Shown here piece by piece: positions 1 to 7,739 of a DNA stretch of 64,000 nucleotides. Made by a program: the position numbers and the translations under genes. The notes under the pieces are model-generated. The model saw only the letters and a list, made by a program, of their open reading frames with translations. It searched no databases and was not told the origin of the DNA. Each line of letters begins with the position of its first letter. The first letter of the stretch is position 1. Origin of the DNA: an uncultured Ulvibacter sp. (GTDB lineage Bacteria > Bacteroidota > Bacteroidia > Flavobacteriales > Flavobacteriaceae); assembly GCA_938041335.1 (NCBI GenBank), contig CALIAF010000007.1, positions 1-64,000 of the forward strand, in the 5' to 3' direction.

Positions 1-404
1 AGCTTGAGTTGAGACTTACAGAAGTAGGAGTGGGTGATGACCTTGCAAAGCTTCTTAATCTTAATCCTATTTATTTTGATTATAATAAATCTGACATAAG
101 ACCAGATGCGGCGTTAGAGCTTACAAAAGTGATATCGGCAATGAAGCAAGTGCCAGATATGGTAATAAGCGTAAGATCACATACAGATAGTAGAGGTAAG
201 GATGACTATAACCTGTCACTTTCAGATAGAAGAGCAAAGTCTACAGTAGCATATATTATCTCTAGAGGTATCGATGCTAGTAGAATTTCTGGTCAAGGTT
301 ATGGTGAGACAGAGCTCGTAAATAACTGTGATAACAACTCAGACTGTACAGAGGAGCAACATCAATTAAATCGTCGTTCAGAATTTATTGTGATTACTCA
401 GTAA
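1..404 (+). CDS. OmpA-family C-terminal domain protein (5' truncated by window)
   Basis: The reading frame is open from base 3 without a start, so only the C-terminal ~134 residues are present. They form an OmpA-like peptidoglycan-binding domain: the PIYFDYNKSDIRPDA strand, the helix ending in the VRSHTDSRGKDDYN loop (TDxxG-type motif), LSDRRAKSTVAYI, and a final NRRSEF strand. This domain grips peptidoglycan and anchors outer-membrane proteins. In Bacteroidota such a C-terminus usually sits behind a β-barrel or behind TPR/PD40 repeats; which applies here cannot be seen. The gene ends about 40 bases before a tRNA gene. Confidence 0.85.
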   Translation, partial: LELRLTEVGVGDDLAKLLNLNPIYFDYNKSDIRPDAALELTKVISAMKQVPDMVISVRSHTDSRGKDDYNLSLSDRRAKSTVAYIISRGIDASRISGQGYGETELVNNCDNNSDCTEEQHQLNRRSEFIVITQ

Positions 405-418
405 AGATTTACATTTGC

Positions 419-432
419 GCTTTCGCGAAAGC
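419..432. repeat. Perfect 14-bp palindrome GCTTTCGCGAAAGC
   Basis: A GC-rich perfect palindrome lies between the OmpA-domain gene and the tRNA gene. It could form a short hairpin or be a protein-binding site. It has no T-run, so it is not an obvious terminator. I see only one full copy in this window. Confidence 0.5.
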
Positions 433-442
433 AAAATGAGTA

Positions 443-516
443 GGCTCAGTAGTTCAACTGGATAGAATATCAGATTTCGGCTCTGACGGTTGGAGGTTCG
501 AATCCTCTCTGGGTCA
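443..516 (+). tRNA. tRNA-Arg (anticodon UCG)
   Basis: A full cloverleaf can be folded. The acceptor stem GGCTCAG pairs with CTGGGTC with two G-U pairs. The anticodon stem TCAGA/TCTGA closes a seven-base loop whose central triplet TCG is at 477-479. The T stem GGAGG/CCTCT holds loop TTCGAAT. The discriminator is A516 and no CCA is encoded. The UCG anticodon reads CGA and related Arg codons. A strong terminator follows 12 bases later, so this appears to be the last or only gene of its transcript. Confidence 0.93.
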
Positions 517-528
517 CTTAGAGCGAAA

Positions 529-558
529 AGTCTGCACAGAAATGTGCAGACTTTTTTT
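529..558 (+). terminator. Rho-independent terminator after tRNA-Arg
   Basis: A perfect 10-bp stem AGTCTGCACA/TGTGCAGACT with a GAAA tetraloop is followed by seven T residues. It ends the tRNA transcript. Confidence 0.9.
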
Positions 559-574
559 GTTTTCAAGAATGTCA

Positions 575-797
575 AAAGCACGGCTTTTGTAAATGATTGG
601 AAACAAAAAAAGTGCATCGCTTTTTTAGCGATGTGTACTTTTCATTGTAAAGCGAGAGCCACTGAGGATCTGTAATCCTTTTTGTAAAGCACGGCTTTTG
701 TAAATGATTGAAAATAAAAAAAGTGCATCGCTTTTTTAGCGATGTGTACTTTTCCTTGTAATGCGAGAGCCACTGAGGATCTGTAATTCTTTTTTGT
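575..797. repeat. Two tandem ~111-bp repeats, each with a terminator-like hairpin
   Basis: Unit 1 (575-685) and unit 2 (686-797) are nearly identical. Each starts AAAGCACGGCTTTTGTAAAT and carries the hairpin arms GTGCATCGCT/AGCGATGTGT flanked by A and T runs (about 608-642 and 718-753). Each ends with the shared stretch GCGAGAGCCACTGAGGATCT. A third, broken start (AAAGCCTCGCTTTTGTA) follows at 798. No ORF crosses both units convincingly. Together with the tRNA terminator and the pnp terminator these fill the gene-free stretch 405-928. Confidence 0.85.
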
Positions 798-833
798 AAA
801 GCCTCGCTTTTGTATCAGAATCTATTTCCGAAA

Positions 834-866
834 CAAAAAAAGCGCCTTCCAATTATGGAGGGCGCT
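834..866 (-). terminator. Terminator downstream of pnp
   Basis: The stem AGCGCC-TTCC / GGA-GGGCGCT is preceded on the plus strand by seven A residues, giving a U-run when read on the minus strand. It lies about 60 bases past the pnp stop. A closely similar hairpin recurs at 19161-19196. Confidence 0.8.
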
Positions 867-892
867 TTTGTAAATGTATAAAGATTTAAGCG

Positions 893-912
893 ATTCCGTC
901 CTGCGACGGAAT
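893..912. repeat. Intergenic hairpin ATTCCGTC-CTGC-GACGGAAT
   Basis: A perfect 8-bp inverted repeat with a 4-base loop, 17 bases past the pnp stop, followed by GAC. The form (ATTCC...GGAATGAC) resembles short palindromic intergenic elements scattered in Bacteroidota genomes; this resemblance is from memory. It may protect the 3' end of the pnp mRNA. Confidence 0.55.
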
Positions 913-928
913 GACTGTAATTTGAAGA

Positions 929-3127
929 TTATCTTCTTCTATCATCTCTTCTTGGCGGACGACGATCTCCACGATCTTCTCTTGGCTTAGGTGGAACATA
1001 TCCTTCTGGCTTGTCTAACAATGCCTTTCTAGATACTTTATCCTTGCGCGTACGCTTGTCTAGACCAAAGTATTTTACATCAAACACATCGCCCATGTTA
1101 ACTACATCGCTTACGTTTTCTGTACGTTCCCAAGCAAGCTCAGATACGTGTAATAATACTTCGTTTCCTGGAGCTTCCATATATTCTACAACAGCACCAA
1201 AATCTAACATCTTGATTACTTTTACTTCATATACAGAACCTACTTCTGGCTTAAACGTGATAGAATCAATTTTCGCTAATACTGCGTCAATTCCTTCTTG
1301 TCCTGTTCCTAAGATCTCAACAATACCTTCTTCTGTTACTGGATCTTCGTTAATAACGATGGTTGTTCCAGTTTCTTTTTGAAGTTCTTGTATCACTTTT
1401 CCTCCCGGTCCAATTAATGCACCGATAAACTCATTAGGAATACGAACACCTACCATTTTAGGAGCGTATTCTTTCACGTCTTCTCTAGGAGTAGCAATCG
1501 TTGCAACTATTTTTTCTAGGATATGTAAACGACCATCTCTGGCTTGGTTTAATGCAGCAACAAGAATCTCGTAGCTTAATCCTTTTACTTTAATGTCCAT
1601 CTGGCAAGCGGTAATACCGTCTGCTGTACCTGTAACTTTAAAGTCCATATCTCCTAAGTAATCTTCATCACCAAGAATATCTGTAAGTACTGCGTACTTT
1701 CCAGTAGCTGCATCAGAGATTAATCCCATTGCAATACCAGAAACTGGCTTGATCATTTGGATACCTGCATCCATCATTGCCATGGTTCCAGCACATACCG
1801 TTGCCATAGAAGAAGAACCGTTAGATTCTAATACTTCACTCACTACACGTACTGTGTAAGGACAATCATCTGGTACCATTCCTTTTAATCCACGTTGTGC
1901 AAGGTTACCGTGACCTACTTCTCTACGAGAAGTTCCACGTATAGGTCTTGCTTCACCTGTACAGAAAGGAGGGAAGTTATAGTGAAGGTAGAAGTTCTCT
2001 TCTCCTTCGTAAGATGGCATATCTATTTTGTTTGCATCTCTAGATGTTCCTAAAGTTACAGTAGCTAGTGCTTGAGTTTCCCCACGTGTAAACACAGCAG
2101 AACCGTGTACAGATGGTAAATAATCAATCTCACACCAGATGTCACGCACCTCGTCAGTCTTACGACCATCAAGACGTAACCCTTCGTTCACTGTTAGATC
2201 ACGAACTGCCGCTTTTTCAGCTTTACGGTAATAGTCAGAAACTAAACCACCGTACTCTTCTAATTCTTCTTCAGAGAAAGATGCTTTTACTTCGTCTTTA
2301 ATGGCAGCAAATGCTGCGGTGCGCTCTTGCTTAGTAGATCCAGCTTTTGCAACTGCATACACTTTATCATACGCCATATCGTGAACTCTTTTTACAAGTT
2401 CTTCGTTATCTGGCTCCTCTGCGTAGTCACGTACTTCTTTTCTTCCAAAAGCATCAGCTAAACGATGTTGTGCTTCAATTTGTACTTTAATAGCTTCGTG
2501 AGCAAATTTAATTGCTTCGATCATTTCCTCTTCGGAAATTTCATCCATTTCACCTTCAACCATCATCACAGAATCTGCAGAAGCTCCAATCATCATATCG
2601 ATGTCAGATTCTGCGAGCTGTGCTCTAGTTGGGTTGATTACAAATTTGCCATCAATGCGTCCTACTCTTGCTTCAGAGATAGCACATTCAAATGGGAAAT
2701 CTGATAATTGGATTGCTGCAGAAGCGGCAAGACCTGCCATTGCATCTGGCATCACGTCTTCGTCATGAGACATTAACTGAATCATTACTTGCGTTTCTGC
2801 ACTGTAATTTTTCGGGAATAATGGACGTAGTACACGATCCACTAAACGCATGGTTAACACTTCTCCATCACTAGGTCTAGCTTCTCTTTTAAAGAAACCA
2901 CCTGGGTAACGTCCTGCTGCTGCAAATTTCTCGCGGTAGTCAACTGTTAACGGTAAGAAAGGTAGATCTTTTTGCTCGTAGTTAGAAACTACGGTACAAA
3001 GCATCATACATTTTCCAGACTGAACCACTACCGATCCGTGTGCCTGTTTTGCTAATTTTCCAGTTTCGATAGAAATCTCTCTACCGTCCCCAAGGTCAAT
3101 GACCTCTTTAAATACTTTAGGTATCAT
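929..3127 (-). CDS. pnp: Polyribonucleotide nucleotidyltransferase (PNPase)
   Basis: PNPase degrades RNA 3'→5' phosphorolytically and can add tails; it works as a trimer, often with a degradosome. The 732 residues show the two RNase PH-like cores (about 15-145 and 340-540), a KH domain with the GxxG loop GPGG near residue 574, and an S1 domain starting at [18 protein letters not shown] (about 630-700). The C-terminus is an Arg/Asp/Pro-rich tail ([14 protein letters not shown]), as often seen in Bacteroidota. Length is normal. It lies downstream of rpsO, as in many bacteria, but a terminator separates them and the pnp leader has its own hairpins, so independent regulation is likely. Confidence 0.98.
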   Translation of the reverse strand: MIPKVFKEVIDLGDGREISIETGKLAKQAHGSVVVQSGKCMMLCTVVSNYEQKDLPFLPLTVDYREKFAAAGRYPGGFFKREARPSDGEVLTMRLVDRVLRPLFPKNYSAETQVMIQLMSHDEDVMPDAMAGLAASAAIQLSDFPFECAISEARVGRIDGKFVINPTRAQLAESDIDMMIGASADSVMMVEGEMDEISEEEMIEAIKFAHEAIKVQIEAQHRLADAFGRKEVRDYAEEPDNEELVKRVHDMAYDKVYAVAKAGSTKQERTAAFAAIKDEVKASFSEEELEEYGGLVSDYYRKAEKAAVRDLTVNEGLRLDGRKTDEVRDIWCEIDYLPSVHGSAVFTRGETQALATVTLGTSRDANKIDMPSYEGEENFYLHYNFPPFCTGEARPIRGTSRREVGHGNLAQRGLKGMVPDDCPYTVRVVSEVLESNGSSSMATVCAGTMAMMDAGIQMIKPVSGIAMGLISDAATGKYAVLTDILGDEDYLGDMDFKVTGTADGITACQMDIKVKGLSYEILVAALNQARDGRLHILEKIVATIATPREDVKEYAPKMVGVRIPNEFIGALIGPGGKVIQELQKETGTTIVINEDPVTEEGIVEILGTGQEGIDAVLAKIDSITFKPEVGSVYEVKVIKMLDFGAVVEYMEAPGNEVLLHVSELAWERTENVSDVVNMGDVFDVKYFGLDKRTRKDKVSRKALLDKPEGYVPPKPREDRGDRRPPRRDDRRR

Positions 3128-3142
3128 AAAACTTTAGTTTTA

Positions 3143-3186
3143 CTCCCTCGAAAGAGGGAGACTTTTCTCTCTGTCACCAAGTGACA
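3143..3186 (-). promoter_or_regulatory. Two consecutive hairpins in the pnp leader
   Basis: Hairpin 1 has arms CTCCCTC/GAGGGAG (3143-3160), beginning 15 bases before the pnp start codon. Hairpin 2 has arms TGTCAC/GTGACA (3172-3186). Both are perfect. In E. coli the pnp leader has a hairpin cut by RNase III and then used for PNPase autoregulation; a similar role here is inference from position only. Confidence 0.5.
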
Positions 3187-3324
3187 ATGAAAAAAGACAT
3201 TAATAATTGGTCATCAATTGGTTCTCAATTGAAGTGTTGTTGTGTTGTTGTGGAAACCTTTGCAGGTTTTTGACCAATGAAAAACTAAGGGTAGCCTTTT
3301 ATGTATTTAATAAACTAAAAAACA

Positions 3325-3347
3325 AATGGGCTCTAAAAGAGCCCATT
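3325..3347 (-). terminator. Terminator after rpsO
   Basis: The stem AATGGGCTC/GAGCCCATT with a TAAAA loop has an A-rich plus-strand flank (3312-3324) that gives a U-rich tail on the minus strand. It sits between rpsO and pnp and should end or attenuate the rpsO transcript. Confidence 0.8.
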
Positions 3348-3355
3348 GTATTATA

Positions 3356-3625
3356 TTACTTACGTAACTTAAGTTCAGCAACAATAGCTCTGTAACGTAA
3401 TACGTCTTTTTTCATTAGATAATCTAATAATGAACGACGCTTACCTACTAGCTTTACTAGTGAACGTTCTGTGTTGTAATCTTTGTGATTTTTTTTAAGG
3501 TGTCCAGTAAGGTAGTCTATTCTATAAGTGAATAGAGCGATTTGTCCTTCTGCAGAACCTGTGTCTGTTGCAGATTTTCCGTGTTTCTTGAAAATGGCTG
3601 CTTTTTCTTTTGGGTCTAAATACAT
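3356..3625 (-). CDS. rpsO: 30S ribosomal protein S15
   Basis: S15 binds 16S rRNA early in assembly of the small-subunit platform. The 89-residue protein begins MYLDPKEKAAIFKKHG and contains the family signature around TGSAEGQIALFTYRI and the LVGKRRSLLDYL helix. An in-frame ATG 20 codons upstream (3685) exists, but it would add a tail not found in S15 and would overlap the predicted -7 box at 3683-3690, so the start at 3625 is preferred. It is transcribed divergently from the protease operon. Confidence 0.97.
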   Translation of the reverse strand: MYLDPKEKAAIFKKHGKSATDTGSAEGQIALFTYRIDYLTGHLKKNHKDYNTERSLVKLVGKRRSLLDYLMKKDVLRYRAIVAELKLRK

Positions 3626-3682
3626 GCTAATATTATTGTAAATGATTTTTATGTATGGATTACGTGTTTCATAATCCGGCTG

Positions 3683-3690
3683 CAAAAATA
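3683..3690 (-). promoter_or_regulatory. -7 box TATTTTTG for rpsO
   Basis: On the minus strand the sequence reads TATTTTTGCAG, matching the Bacteroidota -7 consensus TAnnTTTG. It lies about 60 bases before the rpsO start. No clear TTG -33 element is seen at the usual spacing. Confidence 0.55.
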
Positions 3691-3824
3691 ATACTTTCTT
3701 TTGATATAGCGATTACTGAAGGGGCGAAATTTTCAGTTTACAGATTAAACAGATAATAGCAGTGTTATTATTTATAAATGCTTAAATTTAAAGTTATAAC
3801 CAATAAATTTATTTTTATGAAAAC

Positions 3825-3841
3825 CTCTCTCTCTCTCTCTC
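3825..3841 (+). repeat. (CT)8 dinucleotide tract inside a signal-peptide coding region
   Basis: Eight CT units plus a final C follow ATG AAA AC- at 3817. From that ATG the frame runs MKTSLSLSHFAAIVG and stops. The long protease frame is one base off. Adding one CT unit, or removing two, would join ATG 3817 to the protease frame and give a complete signal peptide (MKTSLSLSLILLLLSGNLFA then Q). This is the arrangement expected of a slipped-strand phase switch. Confidence 0.8.
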
Positions 3842-3844
3842 ATT

Positions 3845-5332
3845 TTGCTGCTATTGTCGGGTAATCTTTTCGCTCAGTATGATAGCGTCTGTGTTACACA
3901 AGATTCTAATGCTCCAGATCCTGCTGGTGTTTATAGCTATGCAACAGATTCTGGAACACTAGCATTGTTTCCGCAACGATTATTTAGGATTCACTTTTGG
4001 GTTTTATTGGAGGATAATGATATCACTGATATGGATAACCCTAATTATACAGGTGTGACAGAAAATGATGTGTTAGAATCTATTGCCTTAATTAATCAAG
4101 CATTTAATCAATTTCAATTGTTTTTTAAATATGATGGAGTGTCTGTTATAAACGACAGCTCTCTAGCACTTTTAATAAATGAGGCTGGACAAACGGCTTC
4201 TTGTCAAATAGCTGATTGGCCTAATCATACACCTTATGGGCAAGCACTTAGTTATATTAACTCACAAGCGAATAATCCAGATGTGGTCAAGCCAGATATG
4301 TTTAATATGTATATAATGAAACAAGGTATATGCTTTGGTGGCGTAGCTTTTGGAAATAGAAAGCGTCAAATGGTTTCAAAAAATGGACTTACAAAACTTA
4401 ATGTGGTTCATGAGATTGCTCATAGCCTTGGTTTAAGGCATACCCGTGGCGGAGAAGGAAATGATTATGATCCTGGTGAATGTGAACATGTTACACGGGA
4501 CGAGACTTTATTAGAAGACCCTAATGACTCTCTGGTGCCGTATTTTAATGCTAGAACAAGAGGAGATTATGTCGTCGACACCGGAGCAATACCGGATTTT
4601 TACCCAAATACAGCACCTTATAATTATGACCCCGCTACTTGTTCATATATCGGTGATGCTACTGATTGTCAAGGATCTCAATATGTGATTTTCCCTGAAG
4701 ATATGATGAATGCCATGGGAAATGCACATGATGGTGATTGTACACAAGCCATATTCACATTTGGACAAGGAATACGGATGCAAGAGACTATTACAGGCAG
4801 CAGTAATTTATCTGCAATGTTAGCTAGTGATTTGAGTCCTCTATATGAACCGTATAAAGGAATCTATTATAATTCTGGGGCCCCTTTACCACCTGAAGAT
4901 AATCCGTTGTTTCAACCGGGATTTACCTATGAGTTTGTAAAGTGTGATGGGTATTATCCGCAACCGTCAGATTATTATGACACCTCATTTTATGTCAATT
5001 ACTTAAATATTATCAGTAATTATGATGTTAATGAAACTAATTATAATGCTATTACGCATCCCAATCATTCGGCAATACGAATCTCTCAAGTAGGAAGTAC
5101 GCCACGTAAATGTTATGATAATAATAACGCACTAGCCACAAAAGGAATGGTCACTCGCTTTAATGATGGTGTTTATAACTATAACACTACGGCAACAGAA
5201 AAGAATGCCAATGAAATTAACGACCCAAATCTGATAAATGATTTATCCCCAGGACTTTATATTATACGAAAGGATAAACCCGACGGGAGTATTGAAGAAC
5301 AGCCTATTTTAAAAGAAAACAATGATGACTAA
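3845..5332 (+). CDS. Secreted zinc metalloprotease, metzincin/M43-like; start out of frame (possible OFF phase)
   Basis: The ~495-residue frame contains HEIAHSLGLRH (residues 189-199, HExxHxxGxxH zinc site) and a later MMNAMGNAHDG segment that fits a Met-turn, as in pappalysin-type (M43) metzincins. The frame has no ATG before the catalytic domain: it opens with LLLLSGNLFAQ, the back half of a signal peptide, and a stop at 3818-3820 closes the frame upstream of the CT tract. The natural start is most likely ATG 3817 with a different CT number. The end (LSPGLYIIRKDKPDGSIEEQ) resembles the last strands of a T9SS sorting domain, but the usual YPNP start is absent. The gene overlaps the next one by 11 bases. 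Confidence 0.75.
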   Translation: MLLLSGNLFAQYDSVCVTQDSNAPDPAGVYSYATDSGTLALFPQRLFRIHFWVLLEDNDITDMDNPNYTGVTENDVLESIALINQAFNQFQLFFKYDGVSVINDSSLALLINEAGQTASCQIADWPNHTPYGQALSYINSQANNPDVVKPDMFNMYIMKQGICFGGVAFGNRKRQMVSKNGLTKLNVVHEIAHSLGLRHTRGGEGNDYDPGECEHVTRDETLLEDPNDSLVPYFNARTRGDYVVDTGAIPDFYPNTAPYNYDPATCSYIGDATDCQGSQYVIFPEDMMNAMGNAHDGDCTQAIFTFGQGIRMQETITGSSNLSAMLASDLSPLYEPYKGIYYNSGAPLPPEDNPLFQPGFTYEFVKCDGYYPQPSDYYDTSFYVNYLNIISNYDVNETNYNAITHPNHSAIRISQVGSTPRKCYDNNNALATKGMVTRFNDGVYNYNTTATEKNANEINDPNLINDLSPGLYIIRKDKPDGSIEEQPILKENNDD

Positions 5333-6722
5333 ATTCAATTTGAGTTTAAGTATTTTATTGTTATTTCCTGTTTTTTGTTATACTAGTATAGCACAGTTTG
5401 GAGAGAATAATTTGATTACAGATATAGATAATTTAGTTGTTCCATACTCAATAAGTACTGCAGATATTGATGGCGATAATGATTTAGATGTGTTATTGTC
5501 ATCTTCACACTTGTCTAATGGAGCGAATTGGAGTGAAAATATGTTTCCTTTAGAAGAAATAAATACATTATATATTATATCTGAAACATTTAATGGTTCT
5601 AGGTCTATTATTGGTGGTGATATTGACAATGATGGTGATATAGATGTACTCTCTACGTCTGGTGCAGATGATAAAATTGTATGGTTTAAAAACTTAGACG
5701 GTTTAGGTACTTCATGGCAAGAATTACTGGTGTTAAATTTTGAAGATGGGGTACTTGATGCAAGACTCTATGATATAGATAGTGATGGAGACCTCGATGT
5801 GGTATATATCTCTTTTTTTGAGGAAAAATTAGGATGGTTGGAGAACCTCGATGGGCTAGGTAATTTTAGCTCGGCAAATATAATATCTATCACGGCATTT
5901 GGAGGTTCGCAAGTAGCAGGTGGCGATATAGATGGCGATGGCGATATTGATTTGCTATCTGCTAACGGCGCAATCGATACGGTTGCCTGGCATGAAAATC
6001 TAGATGGTCAAGGTGCTTTTAGCCCTCCACAAAATATTTCGCAAAATAATGATGGTGTTATACAGGTACGTTTGGCAGATATGGATGGCGATAGTGACTT
6101 AGACGCTATTGCCTGCTCCATAAGTGATGATAAAATAGCTTGGTATGAAAATAGTAATGGGCAAGGTGGTTTTACTACGGAACATATAATTAATACTACC
6201 TCTAATGCACCAAGAGCTCTTTTTACAAGCGACCTTGATAATGATGGGGATATAGATATATTGTCTATGGCTCAAAATGAAGAGGCGCCATTAGGTATCT
6301 TATATTGGATAGAAAACCTAGATGGTCTAGGCAATTTTGGCTCACCAGTAATTATTAACGATGAGTTACATGCTATACGTAGTGTTCATGCTGCAGATCT
6401 AGACAATGATGGTGATAATGATGTTTTATACTCAGATATTGCCTTAAATACTTCTGGATGGCATGAAAACCTCACTATTTTAGGAGTGGATAAACAAGAG
6501 CTTGTAAATGTGACTATCTATCCTAATCCTGTTACATCTCTATTGCAAGTAACTGTGCAAAAACAAATAAAATCTCTTGAGGTATATACCATGTTTAATA
6601 AAAAATTAATGCAGATTGAAGGTGACTCAATAGCTGTAGCTTCTTTAGCTTCTGCAACCTATGTTCTTAAAGTCATTTTTGAAGATGGTAGTGAGGGGTA
6701 TAAGAAGTTTATTAAAGAGTGA
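5322..6722 (+). CDS. VCBS/FG-GAP repeat protein with T9SS type A sorting domain
   Basis: A secreted 466-residue protein with signal peptide LSILLLFPVFCYTSIAQ. At least seven repeats carry Asp-rich calcium-binding loops of the form DIDGDNDLDV / DIDNDGDIDVLS, each followed by a W(Y/F)(K/E)N-LDGLG segment, typical of VCBS/FG-GAP β-propeller blades. Residues ~390-466 form a T9SS type A C-terminal domain starting VTIYPNPV and ending ATYVLKVIFEDGSEGYKKFI, which directs export and surface attachment by the type IX system. The start codon lies inside the protease gene, so translation is probably coupled; if the upstream CT tract switches the protease off, this protein may be reduced too. Confidence 0.88.
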   Translation: MMTKFNLSLSILLLFPVFCYTSIAQFGENNLITDIDNLVVPYSISTADIDGDNDLDVLLSSSHLSNGANWSENMFPLEEINTLYIISETFNGSRSIIGGDIDNDGDIDVLSTSGADDKIVWFKNLDGLGTSWQELLVLNFEDGVLDARLYDIDSDGDLDVVYISFFEEKLGWLENLDGLGNFSSANIISITAFGGSQVAGGDIDGDGDIDLLSANGAIDTVAWHENLDGQGAFSPPQNISQNNDGVIQVRLADMDGDSDLDAIACSISDDKIAWYENSNGQGGFTTEHIINTTSNAPRALFTSDLDNDGDIDILSMAQNEEAPLGILYWIENLDGLGNFGSPVIINDELHAIRSVHAADLDNDGDNDVLYSDIALNTSGWHENLTILGVDKQELVNVTIYPNPVTSLLQVTVQKQIKSLEVYTMFNKKLMQIEGDSIAVASLASATYVLKVIFEDGSEGYKKFIKE

Positions 6723-6761
6723 TAATAGCCTACAACAATATTTTACCACATTGTTAAAGAA

Positions 6762-6798
6762 AAAAATCCTTTCTATTTTTATAATAGAAAGGATTTTT
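6762..6798. terminator. Bidirectional terminator between convergent genes
   Basis: A perfect 16-bp stem (AAAAATCCTTTCTATT with its complement) around loop TTTAT, with A and T runs at either end, can stop both the 5322-6722 gene and accD. Confidence 0.88.
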
Positions 6799-6823
6799 AA
6801 GCTTTAATATTTCCGAAGTTAAT

Positions 6824-7690
6824 CTAAGCTGTTTTTTCTCTAAGTGGGCGATTAAGCACTAAATCTAAATATAAATTCACTTTGCGTTTCATGTCTCTAC
6901 GGTGTGAGATAAAGTCTAAGAAGCCATGTTCTAAAACAAACTCTGCACTTTGAAATCCTTCTGGTAAATCTTTTCCTGTGGTGTCTCTTACTACACGTGG
7001 TCCTGCAAACCCAATTAAGGCGCCAGGTTCACTAATATTAATATCACCTAGCATCGCAAAAGAAGCTGTTGTTCCTCCAGTAGTAGGGTCTGTACATAAG
7101 GATACATAAGGAATACCGGCATCTGCTAGTTGCGCTAATTTTGCACTTGTTTTTGCCAGTTGCATAAGTGATAATGCTGCTTCCATCATTCTGGCTCCAC
7201 CAGATTTACTGATTAATAAAAAAGGAATCTTCTTTTTTAATGCGTGGTCTGCAGCTCGAGCAATTTTTTCTCCCACAACACTACCCATAGAACCTCCAAT
7301 AAAACTGAAATCCATACAAGCGATCACAAGATTGGCTCCATTAGATTTACCAACAGCGGTTCTAACAGCATCTTTTAATCCTGTCTTCTTCTGAGCAGCG
7401 AGCAGTCTTTCAGAATATTTTTTAGTGTCCACAAACTTTAATGGATCTTTTGAAGTTAGATCTTTATCAAGTTCTTTGTACTTGTTGTTGTCAAAAAGTA
7501 TTTCAAAATACTCGTTACTACCTACACGCACGTGGTATCCATCTTCTGGACTCACATAAAAGTTTTTTTCTAACTGCTCTGCATCTACTACTTTACCAGT
7601 AGGAGACTTATACCATAAGCCTTTAGGTACATCTTTTTTGTCTTCTGTTGCTGTTTGTATTCCTTTTTTAGTTCTTTTAAACCAAGCCAT
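6824..7690 (-). CDS. accD: Acetyl-CoA carboxylase carboxyltransferase subunit beta
   Basis: AccD with AccA transfers the carboxyl group from biotin to acetyl-CoA, the first step of fatty acid synthesis. The start chosen is [12 protein letters not shown], where I recall family members beginning; an in-frame ATG 13 codons upstream (7729) is possible. The crotonase-fold core is intact: [66 protein letters not shown]. The four Cys of the N-terminal zinc ribbon of E. coli AccD are missing; the equivalent stretch reads [11 protein letters not shown]...FYVSPED. It follows fbaA closely and is probably co-transcribed with it. Confidence 0.95.
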   Translation of the reverse strand: MAWFKRTKKGIQTATEDKKDVPKGLWYKSPTGKVVDAEQLEKNFYVSPEDGYHVRVGSNEYFEILFDNNKYKELDKDLTSKDPLKFVDTKKYSERLLAAQKKTGLKDAVRTAVGKSNGANLVIACMDFSFIGGSMGSVVGEKIARAADHALKKKIPFLLISKSGGARMMEAALSLMQLAKTSAKLAQLADAGIPYVSLCTDPTTGGTTASFAMLGDINISEPGALIGFAGPRVVRDTTGKDLPEGFQSAEFVLEHGFLDFISHRRDMKRKVNLYLDLVLNRPLREKTA

Positions 7691-7739
7691 ATCTTCTTCG
7701 TTTAGTTTAACCTCAATATTATTTGGCATGAGGTTATGG

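Noticed and set aside
490-675. ORF starting inside the tRNA-Arg gene
   Set aside because: It overlaps the tRNA 3' half, its terminator and the tandem repeat; no protein-like features.
575-797. Tandem repeats as a possible CRISPR array
   Set aside because: Only two full units of ~111 bp with no unique spacers between short repeats; the units carry terminator-like hairpins.
1011-1382. Long ORF on the plus strand opposite pnp
   Set aside because: Ser/Thr/Pro-rich antisense shadow of a clearly coding pnp region.
3626-3685. Upstream in-frame ATG for rpsO
   Set aside because: Would add 20 residues not found in S15 and would coincide with the predicted -7 box.
7691-7729. Longer accD start
   Set aside because: The family N-terminus as I know it is MAWFKR; the extra 13 residues are possible but not supported by homology that I recall.
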